Below are positions 47,215 to 58,600 of a stretch of 64,000 nt of DNA, piece after piece. The notes under the pieces were generated by a model. That model worked only from the letters and a program-made list of their open reading frames with translations. It did no database searches and was not told where the DNA came from. Source of the stretch: Posidonia oceanica (taxonomy: Eukaryota; Streptophyta; Magnoliopsida; Alismatales; Posidoniaceae); NCBI GenBank assembly GCA_037176725.1, contig JAZBRS010000059.1, positions 12,883,001-12,947,000 on the forward strand. Direction: 5' to 3'. Both the position numbers and the translations under genes were made by a program. How positions within the stretch are numbered: the stretch's first letter is position 1; each line of letters opens with the position of its first letter.

Positions 47215-49010
47215 GATCCTGACTTGCCTACCCAAGCCCGGGTCGGGCCATAGTCAGGCTGGGCCCGATGGCTTGGCCCACTGGGTCCACCCAGATAGGT
47301 TCAGTTTGGACCCGTTGCTGCAATCAGGTCAGGCCAACTTGGAATTTAAAATAATAATAATAATAAATTCCAGTCGTTGCTCAAATTTGCTTTGTAACGT
47401 TATGTCAATGTTGCATTGTAACGTTAACTTTAACGTTGTATTTTTTTTCTTCTTTTATAAATATTCCTCCATACTATTTATTTTCTTCACGTAATTTACG
47501 TTTTTCTCTATTCTCTACTCTATTAAGTCTACAACACTCTCATTCTCTCAATTCTCTCATTCTCTCCAACTTTCTCAAATTCTCAAAACTCAAATGAATA
47601 ATTCAAGTTTGACTCCGAACTCCGTTACAGCGTTTGCTACTCTACTCCGGCCTCCAATAATAAAAATTCTTTACTTCTAATCTTTCCAATTTCTCTACTT
47701 CTAATCCTTCTATTTTTAGGTTTTAGATTTTTTAGGTTAACGATTTTTTTATTATCAATTTTTTAATACATTATAATAAAAAATATAGGAAGTCATGATT
47801 ATATTCTAATCCAGGAGTCAGACCAGCCTCAAAACACACAAACACAATCTACTGCCACAAAGTAACCTAAGAAACAAAGTTCATGGGTTTGGGAACTGTA
47901 ACCTTAGACCCTACAAATGAAAGTAGATGTTATTGTAATTATTGTAGTACAGGATACACTTGTCCTAAGGGTGTGGGTGTAGATCATATAGCTAGGTATT
48001 TACAAAAATGTATAGCTAAACACAATAAATATGATAACACAGATTTAAAACAATCTAAATTGTACTTAGGTTCTAGTTGATTAGTAACTTAGAAATATAA
48101 TGCAGAATAAACAAAAGAATGTTTAACAAAATTTATAGTACAAGATGAGCAACCTTTTTTTTCTGAAAATAAAAAATTTGAATCTTGTGTACAAAATTAT
48201 TTTAATCCACAATTTAAAGGTCATTCTAGGAGTATTACTAAAAATATAATTTATAAAATATTTTTAAAAAATAAACTAAATTTAATGCAAATATTTTTTT
48301 AGTTTATTTTATAAAATATTTTTGACTTGTGATGTTTGGACTGACCCTAATAATTTTCCATACTTATGTTTAACTGAACATTGGATAGATATATAATGGA
48401 ATTAAAAAAAAGATTAATTACTTTTAAAGTATTTGATCATCCACATACTGGTAAAGCTATAGCAAAATATAATAAAAGATATTGCTAAAGAATATAACAT
48501 ATATTATAAAAATTAATACAATATCTTTTGATAATGCTTCTAATAATAATATTGCAATAGAAATATTAAAAAGAAATATAAGACCAATATTAATTAATGG
48601 TGAATTATTTCATTATAGGTGTTGTTGTCATATTTTAAATTTAATTGTACAATATGGTATAGATTGCATTAGGCCATATATAGAAAATATAAAATCAGCT
48701 ATTTTACTTATTCAAACATCAACAAAAAGATATCAAGAATTTAGACATCTATGTGCAGAAAATGGTTTAAACCTAAAAAATTTAAGTTAGATGTTTAACA
48801 TAGATGAAACTCAACATATGATATATTAAGTTTAAGTTTACCTTATAGTAACATAATTACAACATTTTATAATGCGAAATCTAATTATTTGTTAAATGAT
48901 GATGATTGGAAAAATTCTAACATAATTCATAATTTTTTAGAACCAATTTATAATGCAACTAAACAATTATCAAGTCAATATTATCCTTCTTTTTCTCAAT
49001 TCTTTTCAAG
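47215..49010 (+). pseudogene. Decayed autonomous hAT transposase
   Basis: The 5' part has subterminal GGGCCCGA/CCCGGGTCGGGCC motifs (47240-47280). At 47883-48080 a fragment with CYCNYC and HIARYLQKC resembles a BED zinc finger, with Tyr where the second His usually lies. At 48482-48790 a frame reads FDNASNN, FHYRCCCHILNLIVQ and IRPYIENIKSAI, matching the catalytic core region of Ac/Tam3-type (RICESLEEPER-like) hAT transposases. Further on, LPYSNIITTFYNAKSNYLLNDDDW-like residues (about 48838-48910) and a QYYPSFSQF motif follow the family order. Frameshifts and stops separate the pieces. The C-terminal dimerisation domain was not found, and no TIR pair could be assigned. Confidence 0.75.
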
Positions 49011-49019
49011 TCCTTAGGT

Positions 49020-50354
49020 TCCTGCAAAATTTACACTAAATACCTCGAGTAGCATTATTTATATACATTAATCAATAAATATGGAGAATAAATTATATAT
49101 GAATTATGAGTTAATCAAACATCCCCATATCTATCATTTGCTAGTCTTCGAACAAAATTGACTCTAACCTAACATAAGAAAAATAAGAAAATCCTAACTC
49201 ACTTTCGTAGGAATCACGATTGCACTTGGCATGTGCAACAAGCCTTTAAAACCCTAGGTTGTCCTAATGGACGAGTGATGTCTCGTGAGGGTTTGCAGCG
49301 GATCTACCGACTAAATCCTAGAAGAAAAAGATCAAGGAATAAAAAAATGAAAAATCTACAATATCCACATTACCCTACTCAATTAAAAAGATCTAAAGTT
49401 CCCAAGTGTCTTAATCCTCTGGTTTAACCTTTGTTGAGAACCCTCATCTTGTCACCATAGAGATTTCGTCTTATTTTTCACATCATCTTCTTAAAAATTT
49501 ACTCATATGTACTTTGTGTTTGTGAAATAGACCTTAGTATGGGTTTTCAAAATCAATATTACCACCTTAGCAATTTTATTTCATTGAGCTGTGTCTTGCT
49601 TTCTTAGACTTTATTCTTAGCTATCTATTTAGCGAGCTTTAGGTTATTAGATCCCAAACCATACGATTTTAGGTCACCAGATGTGAAGACACCCCTAAGA
49701 ACTTAATCACTCGAGTAGCTAAGGCCTTAAAGACAAGACTTTTTTCCTTTTTCTTTTATACTCTAATCATATTTTTACGTGAATATCAATGCTTACTGAG
49801 TTACGATATCCAGTTACTCAGTGATTATTAGTTTTTTTTACTTTTTCCCTTTTTTTATTGCTAAGGTGTTTTAGGTATTCCTTTATTTCCCATAGCTAAG
49901 GCTTAGAGTGACAGTGCAGTATAAGATACATATAAGTTATGAATATTTCAGATGATGCTATTTTTTAGATTTTGTCTTTACTCTTTGAATCATAGGGTTC
50001 TCAATTACTCAGTCTAACATTTGACTTCAAACACTAGGTTACTAATTCACTCCTAACTGATTAGACTAATGTGGATAGTTTCTATTTTTGTTTTTCAAAA
50101 ATAAAGTCAAATAACCTAAGATTTTTTTTTTTGAAGAAACATAAAAAGACACACAGAAGATTAAAGAAAATGATAGAGACAACTTCCCCCCACACTTAAA
50201 CCTTGCATTGTCCTCAACGTATGCAATAAATGATATGATCAATGAAATAAATTAAAATTAGAATGATGATACCTGATTCTGGATGGCTGCTTTTGCTGCT
50301 AAGAAAAGAAAAATTATGTACATTTTATACATATTTACAAAATATTTCCCTAAA
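49020..50354 (-). mobile_element. 3' region of a Ty3/gypsy retrotransposon
   Basis: Read on the - strand this follows the pol stop codon at 50355. It contains GAGGACAATGCAAGG then AAGTGTGGGGGG (about 50185-50215), a post-pol motif with a G-rich purine tract known from Athila-type and related plant gypsy elements. Its LTR could not be delimited. The + strand ORF at 49233-49427 is not supported. Confidence 0.55.
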
Positions 50355-50520
50355 TTACCCAAGATATTGAGGATCATGAAGAACTATGCCCTCACCTTCC
50401 TTTTCAGTGGATAATTCCAAAAACGGCTTTAAACGTTGGCCATTAACTTTGAAAATTTCCCTATTTTTTTGATTTTCAATTTCTATAGCTCCATAAGGAT
50501 AAACAACTGTGATCATGCCG
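50355..50520 (-). pseudogene. C-terminal end of a Ty3/gypsy pol polyprotein
   Basis: The - strand reads YPYGAIEIEN, FKVNGQRLKPF and ELSTEKEGEG, ends HDPQYLG and stops at TAA (50357-50355). The segment after the integrase core in plant gypsy polyproteins, with GAVEI and FKVNGQRLK, looks just like this. The frame is lost upstream (right) near 50545, where the LTR-like block begins. No protease, RT or RNase H remains in the window, so it is a terminal fragment. Confidence 0.8.
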
Positions 50521-50547
50521 GCAACGACAGGATTGCTGTACGCGGGA

Positions 50548-52265
50548 CCGGGGAGGAGCCTGTAGATATCCCATTTTCACATTTCCCAGAATTCTCTAAG
50601 GATAGGAACCTCTGAGGCGTCCTAAATCACATAACTAAGGCCTAATAACATATTTTTCAGATTTTCCAAGATTTAATTAAAAACATCACTTGATTTTACA
50701 TGGTTCAAGGTTGTTGGCTATGGCAGAGTTGACACACTCAAACTAGTGGCAAGTTTGAGCATCCTGAACATCTTTTATTCCACTCAAACTAGTGGCAAGT
50801 TTGAGTCTCTTTAACCTTATTTAGTGAGAGTTTATTAGCTGTGGCAGAGTTAATACTCTCATTTCACTCAAATCAGTGGCAGATTTGAGTATCTGAATGT
50901 TAAAGAATATGTTTTTACAATTTCATGGAATTTCTGAAGTTTTCCAGGCTTTTAACATGTTTATCTGAATTAAGATAAAAGACAAGGTTAAAAATGCAAA
51001 AAGACTAGCTCGTTGCCTCCCTATGCGGCGACACGCCTAGTCGTCAACTAGAGTGGTGCCTAGCATGTGTTGTCGCCATAGAGCCAGGCGACGAGAATCC
51101 TGTCACTCTCTCTCATCATATTTTGTCATCATGTGCATTAATATAATAAATGGGAATTTTATAAAGTATTATAACATTTTTTCCACAATTATTGACATTT
51201 CTGCGATTTTCTAAGCATTTAATATATGGTATAATCTATATATCATTAATTAAAGAAGATTCTAGAAAATCTTAGAGATTTGGATGACAATAGGATTTTA
51301 TCTCGATTTTGACACGTTTTAATGTGTAAAATATATTAAATATCTCTTAAAACCAAAAACACATTTAAATTCAATTTAGAATATTCCAGCAGATAGGCGC
51401 CTATGTGAGCGGCGACTAGCTGACGTGGCAATTCTTGACCCGGTCAAATGAGAATATCTGAGTCATGGTCGCCTGTGGCATCGGCGACTGAATGACGTGG
51501 ACTCATATGGGCCCTTAAAATCCGATCTTTCATCTCATCCGCACGACAGATTGGCGCCTGTGCCAGCGGCGACTTATTGACGTGTACAGTTGTTTTACCC
51601 GGTCAACGAGCCTCCACATCATTTCCATGTCATTAATTCAGGATATTTGTGCTTGTCGCCGTGCATATAGGCGACTTGCTAAAATATCCAATTTTTCTCT
51701 AGAAAATTCCTAGATATTTTCCATTTGAGCCCGACACCTCTATAAAAAGGCCCTTAGAGCTCCTGCTCACGGGGAGGCACTTTTTAGGGTTAGGAGGCAC
51801 TTTTTAGGATTTGGAGTTCATATTTCTGAGTGTTGGAAGTCATTTTCTAGATTAAGAGAGAGATCCTTAGCCTCCACTCTATCAAAAATAGTATGAGAAA
51901 CCCTAGATCCCAGAGATCATCTACTTTAGATCCTAGAGATCCGATCCTAGAGATCATAGCTTAGTCGGAGCTCCGTTCGTGCCTCCACTTCCTCACTCCA
52001 CACCATAAAGCATGAGGGTGAAGGGAGTATTTCTTCCAACCTATTTTATTTTCATTATTGCATTCCTTAATTATGACCCATAGCATATGTATGCAGGGAA
52101 CCATCTCCGGTTAGTATTAGTTGCATTTATTTACATTATTTCTTGTTTATCTGATATGTTTACTACACCCGGACTTACCTAGATTTATTCTGTTTCTTTT
52201 AAAGGAAAGGAATACGCTCACATAGCACGAGGACGCCGCTGGACGACATCCTGCTGTTGATCTAG
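50548..52265 (+). mobile_element. LTR-like block X1
   Basis: Matches 53451-54765 from CCGGGGAGGAGCC and TGTAGATATCCCATTTT onward, including GGCAGAGTTGACACACTC, a series of GGCGCC/GCGGCGACT units (51390-51680), a TATA box at 51741 (TATAAAAAGG), CCATAGCATAT and TAGCACGAGGA. It begins in the truncated gypsy pol, and the layout is that of a long LTR with promoter and R region on the + strand. The end with CA is not clear. Confidence 0.6.
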
Positions 52266-53450
52266 TGAGCCAACGACTCACATCATCCACATCTAAGGAA
52301 TGGCAAAGCGACGAGGCGGCGGCTAGGCGTACTGTCAAGTTCAAGGCATGGTCGCCTGTTACCTAGGTGACGGTGCTTGTCGCCGGTGAAGCCGACGGCA
52401 GAGGCATAGGCCATGCTCCCCGCACAGCAACCATCATTGTAAAGAAAGAGGCATAAAAGTAGGGTGGATTCAAAGACGAAAATGGCATTGAAAACACAGA
52501 TGGCAACCAAGCATAGAAATCGTCGTAAAAGCAAATCACACAAGCAAAGCGACAAAACGGCGGATTGATGGCTCGCTCACCACTTGGACTGCAAACCAAG
52601 TTGCCGTCCGTGGGGGCGTCCAGTTGGGTCGCCGTGCAGACAGGCGGCCCGGCCATATGCAGTACTCCAAGCTGGGGCTTTCATTGCCAAGAGAGAAACA
52701 CAAGAGGGGCGGATCTAAAGACTAAAATAGCATTGAAAACACAGACGATATTCCAAACGTCGAAAACGACATAAAAACAAATCACACAAGCGAGGCGGCG
52801 AAACGGCAGACTGGTGGCTCGCTCACCACTTGGACTGCAAACCAAGTCACCGTCCGTAGGGGTGCCCAGTTGGGTCACCGTTCAGACAGGCGGCTCGGCC
52901 TCATGCAGTTCTCCAAGCTATGGCTTTCATCGCCAAGATCGGGGCAGAAAAACCAATGTAAAATTGGGAATCGAATGCATAGAAATAAAGTAGGCACAAA
53001 GGGGTACACAAACATGCATTCAGATTGACAAATGGGTAAATAGGTCACGAGGTATAGTGGCCTGAACTTGGCCGGAAGGCTTCCTGGAGTTACAGTCCAA
53101 TCGCCTGTCAGACAGGCGGCTGACCTGCAACTCCGGTGGCCAAACAGCCATGTTCAAGGCCAGACCAAGAACCCACGGCTAAGCTAAATAGAAAACTAAG
53201 CATACAGATGTGTAAATTAAATATCCAGGAACACATGCATATAATCAATATAGAAAATGAGGCTTTGAGTCGGTCGGGGCGATGGCTCAAAGTTCGATTG
53301 GCAGGCTGTGAGCGTTGCAGCTCAGTCACCGGCACGACTAGCAGGCTGTGAGCGTTGCAGCTCAGTCACCGGCACGACCGGCGGCTGAACTGGCAGTCCG
53401 TTCACTGGACTTCAACGCCGCTTCTTGCCGCTTGGGCGAGGCCTAAAATT
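52266..53450. other. Repeat-rich interval between LTR-like blocks
   Basis: Contains a direct duplication of ~250 bp (about 52440-52690 and 52690-52940, sharing GGCTCGCTCACCACTTGGAC) and a 40-bp tandem pair (53301-53340, 53341-53380). ORFs lie across the repeats on both strands and show no domain. It may be the U5/leader of block X1. Confidence 0.6.
53301..53380. repeat. 40-bp tandem duplication
   Basis: Two almost identical adjacent units starting GCAGGCTGTGAGCGTTGCAG; they differ at one position near the junction (CGACTA versus CGACCG). Confidence 0.9.
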
Positions 53451-54765
53451 CCGGGGAGGATCCTGTAGATATCCCATTTTAGCATTTCCCAGAGTTCATA
53501 GAGGACAGGAACTTCTGAGGCACCTAGATCACATAACTAAGGCTTTAATAACACATTTTCCGGAGTTTTCATGACTTGCTTAAAAATAACACTTGATTCT
53601 ACTTAGCTCAAGGACGTTAACTATGGCAGAGTTGACTCGCTTAAACTAGTGGCAAGTTTGAGTACATTTGAGCACACTTTTCCACTCAAATCTGTGGCAG
53701 ATTTGAGTTAAAGAAGATGTTTTTATGATTTCATGAGATATCTGAAGTTTTATGGGCTTTTAATCGAGTTTTCTGGATCAAACTTAAAAGATAGGGTTAA
53801 AAATGCAAAAGATGTTGCTAGTTGCCAACTGGAGAGGCGACTGGGATAGGCACCATGTCAACAGGCGACTAACCTAGGCGCCATCCTAAGCGGCGACTGA
53901 CAGTCGTGGGCTCCGTTAACCGAATCGAATGGTTAATTTTGGCGGTTGTGTCCCACGATCCCCTCGACAGCTAGGCGCCACTCTAAGCGGCGACTAATGG
54001 TCGTGGAACTGTAACGGTTATTTTTCACGATTCCTTTGACTGTTAGGCGCCAACCTAATCGGCGACTAACGATCGTGGCTCCCGTCAACCGAATTTCTAC
54101 GATTTTCCACACGTTTGCTTGGGCGGTTGCTAGCCTAAGTCGCCTACCCATGCGGTGACTGACCATAACTGCCACTTTTTCTAGAAATTTCTATGTGTTA
54201 ACCACCCACACCCCTTGGAGTCTATAAATAGACCTCGTGGGTCAGTGTTTGAACCCCCGGTCATTCTTGGAGAGAGCCCCCTTAGTCAGGTCAGAAAGAA
54301 ATCTTTTGTAGGTTTTAGGTTTCTGAGCTTCCACCTTCAAACAGCTAGAATTTCTAAAACAGAAACCCTAGTCTCCACCCTCTATCCAGAGAGAAACCCA
54401 ACTCAGATCCCAGAGATCACTACATCCCAAGATCCCAGAGATCCTGAGCCAAGCCAGAGCTCTGACCGTGCCTCCACTTCTACTCCACTGCAAACAGCAC
54501 GAGGGTGAAGGGAGTATTCTTCCAATCTAATTTCCCATTTCATATTGCATTCCTTAAAATAGGACCCATAGCATATACATGTGGGGAACCACCCCCCGGT
54601 TAGTATTAGATTTAATTGCTTATGTTACTTTCTGTCTACTTTTATTAATATTTACTACACTTGAACTAATCTAGATCTTTTTCATTTTGCTTTGGAAGAG
54701 AAGGAAAATGCTTATGTAGCACGAGGAGGCCGCTAGATGACATCCAGCCGTCGATTTCCCCCAAG
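53451..54765 (+). mobile_element. LTR-like block X2
   Basis: Second copy of block X1 (starts CCGGGGAGGATCC, TGTAGATATCCCATTTT). TATA box TATAAATA at 54223-54230. Four GGCGCC/GCGGCGACT minisatellite units lie at 53870-54160, about 73-97 bp apart. It is followed by leader sequence and a gag-like start codon on the + strand, so it is probably the 5' LTR of element X. The 13 bp before TGTAG are shared with X1, so the true LTR edge may be slightly earlier. Confidence 0.6.
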
Positions 54766-56168
54766 GTGTCTTGTCTACCCAAAGGTGAGTGGTGATCACA
54801 ACAAAGCTGTCGACGTCGTGAAAGCGCCGGCATCTTCAACTCAAGCACCCCAAAAATCCATCCACAGAAGTGGTGATCACGGTGGGACTCGATTTCAGCC
54901 AACCTCCGTGTAATGTAAGCAAATCCCTTTCCTTCTACCCTTTTATTTTGTAGATCTAAGTGTTGTTTTCAGTTTGGAAATCATGCGAGTAGGTTTTTCA
55001 CGATACCCAAACTTCTTGTTGTTTTTTTTTACTGTTTCTAATGTTAGTAAAACCCCTGGCTTCGACAGCTGGGACTATTTTACTAAGGTCGGGAGACTTT
55101 GGCACTGAGCCGCCTGTCCAAGGAGCGCCTATCCAAGTCGCACCTCCAGGAGGCAACTGACAGGGGCGCCACTGTAACAGGCAACACATCCTGAGTCTGT
55201 TTATACTGCAGATTATTACTATTTTTCGTAATTTGTGCTGTATTTTTAGATCTGCAGTAGCATAAAAAAAATTTAAAACAACTCTTCCTGTCCACTATGT
55301 TTTAGCTTTTTTTAACGATTTCTAGGTTTGCTTGTGTCCACCCTTAAGGTGGAAACTAATTCATTTATATATTAAAGTAAAAGTTCCTTGAGGAAATCTT
55401 CCTCTAGTTAGAACAATTAACCTGAGCGAACCCGGGCCAGTGCAAGTCGCTCTTCCATACTCAGTGTTAATTGTGATAGCTAGATCAAGATCTTGAGGTG
55501 TCCTAAGTAGTTATTTTTGACTCCTCCTTCTCCCTAAGTCAAAAATAACCCTTAGTAGATACTTGCACTTTAATATTTTATGTTTATTTACTATTTTGTA
55601 GTTTAATTAAGTGTCAAACCTAAGGACAGAATCCTAGGTGGAGGGTCCCTCTTTAGAGAGACAAGCCCCCCATCTAGGTCCTCTTGGTGGACCCTGAAGA
55701 AGGTCAAAGAGTGGTACTCATTAGCCCAAATCCCATTAATTGTAAACATGCAGGTTTCAACTAATTGACTAACTAATTACTCAAACAAATAAAAATCTAC
55801 GATCTGCCTGCAACTTCTATTCTTTTTTTTTTCCTGTTTGTTGCGTGGTCTGTCAAAGACAGACCTTGGCTGTTGGAAGAACAGGGACTGAGACGCCTGC
55901 TCAAAAGGCGCCTCACTCAGCCGTCCGATCAACCGGTGACTTGTTTGGCTGCCTGTCACATAGGTGACTAAAGGGAAACGCTCCGTTCAGTGTGCCTTGT
56001 TTGCAGGGATTTGTTTATCTCCATTAACAGGTTGCAGCAACAGCAGAGCAGCAGCTACTTACTGATATTTTCACTTTCATTGAGTCTGTATTAAGTAGTG
56101 TTAATCGAGTCTGTAATCTCCTTCTTGAATCCTCTGTAATAGTTTGAAAAAAAAAAGACAATCTTGCA
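54766..56168 (+). other. Leader (5' UTR) of retroelement X
   Basis: Non-coding stretch between the LTR-like block and the gag-like ATG. Contains repeated CGCCTGTC motifs (for example 55110-55160 and 55890-55960). The stop-rich ORFs inside are not supported. Confidence 0.45.
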
Positions 56169-56364
56169 ATGGAAGCTTATCAACAAAATCACGAGCACAT
56201 CAACATGACATCTGCCTCAACCTCTACATCTACGACGCAACCAAGCATGGACCCCAATAGGTTCTTATTCAGAGCTTCAACTCCACAAGCTGAAGGGTCG
56301 GGAACCCCTCGGTTCTCGCATGCAACAGGGCGGCGACAGTTCCCGCACGTCTCCATCTCCTTCG
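56169..56364 (+). pseudogene. Start of a gag-like ORF, cut by an LTR
   Basis: The ATG at 56169 opens MEAYQQNHEHINM followed by a Ser/Thr-rich stretch and SMDPNRFLFRASTP. The reading frame enters the 6-kb LTR at 56370 and is thereby truncated at about 65 residues. Position just downstream of a 1.4-kb leader and Ser/Thr-rich N-terminus suggest retroelement gag, but no conserved gag domain is reached. Confidence 0.45.
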
Positions 56365-57077
56365 ATTACTGTAGTAATCCCGGTGTTCAGATCGTCCATG
56401 CACACTGCTAAAAGCTTGCGTGCACCGATCGGAATCAGGCTCACTATAAGCGGCTATGTCCGAGGAGGAAGGCTCAACTCGAAAACACTTGAAACAGAGG
56501 AGAAAAGATAAGAAAAGGAGAAGATAAGACAATTCAGAGTCGCCACCGTGTCTATTATCAGGAGACAAGGAAAATCGGGGTAATGCGTGAGTTAACACGC
56601 AAAACCAAGCAAAGGATGCAATGCAAAGCAATGCAAAGGAAAACAAATGCAAATGAATGCAAATAATATGACTCATGCCTAGGATAAGGGCAATATGGTC
56701 ATTACGGGCCAAAAGACTGGGCAAGGACTCCTGTTACGTGCAGGGAAGGTGTTAGGCACCCCCGACACGCCCGAGAATCGGTCTTTCTAGGCTTACGCTC
56801 GCATACGCAGGGAAATGCAGGTTTGAATGCCTAAGTGCCAATGAATGCCTGAACGAATGCTCAAAGGTGTGCTCTACGTGATGGGATGCAATGCAGGGAA
56901 GTAAACGTGCAGCCTAAGCGCTCAGCAATACTGTCTGTGTTCCGAACCGGGCGAACCCTGGTTCGTGAGAACTCCAGACAGTAAGCATCACTACCCTATA
57001 TGTAAATGCAAGTGGAAAAGCAAAACGGCGGAAAAACCAAGCAATGCGGGCGACATGCAAGAGAAAACAACGTAAAT

Positions 57078-57345
57078 CACGCAAAACAATGCGAGAAACA
57101 GGAGCGACACGCGAAACGGTGAAAGAAAATAAGATCGGCACGTAAAACGGTGCAAGAAACCAAAGCAGCACGCGAAACGATGCAGAAAACAAAGCCAGCA
57201 CGCAAAACAGTGCAAGAAACAGAAGCGACACGCGAAACGGTCGAGAAAACAAGATCGACACGCAAAACGGTGCAAGAAACAGAAGTGGCATGCGAAACGG
57301 TGCCAAAAGCGAAGCGGACACGTAAAACGATGCCCAAGCAAGCGA
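57078..57345. repeat. 30-bp minisatellite within the 6-kb LTR
   Basis: About nine units of CACGCRAAACGGTGCAAGAA plus a 10-bp variable end. As 30 is a multiple of three, the block is open in several frames on both strands and produces 10-residue periodic ORFs that are artefacts. Confidence 0.85.
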
Positions 57346-58235
57346 AATAAAACATTGATAAAGCCATGCAGATACAGATGCGAAGAGGAAGAGCAAGAGA
57401 AGCAATGGGGAGGCAAACGATGCAAGTGTAAAAATAAGCGCCACTTAAAGACCACGCAATGTAGGTGTGAAGACCTACAAAGGGGAAAGGAAGCAAGTGG
57501 AGAGATCACCACTGTTTTGTGACTGTTTCCCACTAAAGTGTCCTACAATATGTCTCGCACGTTGCCAAAAGCTCGCGATGCGATCAGATCGTGGAAAAGG
57601 GGAAGAAAGTCGCAATTAGTAGTGAATCCAGGGAAAACACAACCCAAAGATACCAAGAGTACGCGAAAAGGGGAGATAGAGTTGATAGACAAGGAGAGAA
57701 GGTCCTAATCTACATGTTCGAGAAAGCGGGAAGCAAAAACAATGCATGCAATGCAAATGATGTGCAAATGTATGCTGTGCAGGGGTTCAGAAGGACTTAC
57801 CTTGGAAATCTGAAACCTGATCTGAGAAATGTTTGGTCCATGTGGAAGAGCGCTCCACCGGGGTCGTCCAGGTAGCTTGGTTGAGAAGATCCGACGGCTT
57901 GATCAGAAGATGTCCCAGCTTCAAGACAGAGGGGCTAGAACAGGGGAGAAAAATGGATCTAAGTGTAAAGGAGGTTCTAGGGGTGTGCAAAACAGGTCCT
58001 CCCATGTAAATAGGAGCTAAGTGTGCTTAAGTGTGTGCAAAAATGCCAAATGCAAAGATGCATGGGTGCAATGCATGCAAAAATGCAAGAAAAGGATCTA
58101 AGAATAACTTTTCAGAAAACTTAGGGACCTATATGCAATTTTTGAAAAAGTTAAGGACCTAAATGCAAAGATTTTGAAAAGTTAGGGGCTTATGTGCAAG
58201 GTTTTTGAAAACTTGGGGGTTTGAGTGCAATTTTA

Positions 58236-58600
58236 CAAAATGCAGGGTTTAAAATGCAATTTAATAAGGTAAACATACATTTAAATAAGTTTTGAAATCA
58301 TGTGGAGGACTAATGTGCAATTTGAAAACATGCAGGGGTTGAAATGCAATTTTATAAGGTAAAACTATGATTTTAAATGGTCTGCAAATTAATCAGTGGA
58401 CTTATGTGTAATTTTTAAATATGCAGGGGCTAAAATGCAATTTTATAAGCAAAAGTATGCATTTAAATGAGTTTTATAAACATGCAGAGGACCTATGTGT
58501 AATTTTAAAACATGCAGGGTCTAAAATGCAATTTTATAAGAAAAAACGTTAAAAAACAGATGCTGTGCATGCAAATGGAGGACCTATGTGCAAAAATCAG
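58236..58600. repeat. ~90-bp imperfect tandem repeats within the LTR
   Basis: Four units, each with ACATGCAGGGG(T/G)CTAAAATGC-like start, CAATTTTATAAG and a GGACCTATGTG-like end. Divergence between neighbours is high. Confidence 0.7.

Noticed and set aside
56914..57533. Two ~180-codon - strand ORFs with repeated Phe/Cys/Leu motifs
   Set aside because: Ten-residue periodicity comes from the 30-bp minisatellite in the LTR.
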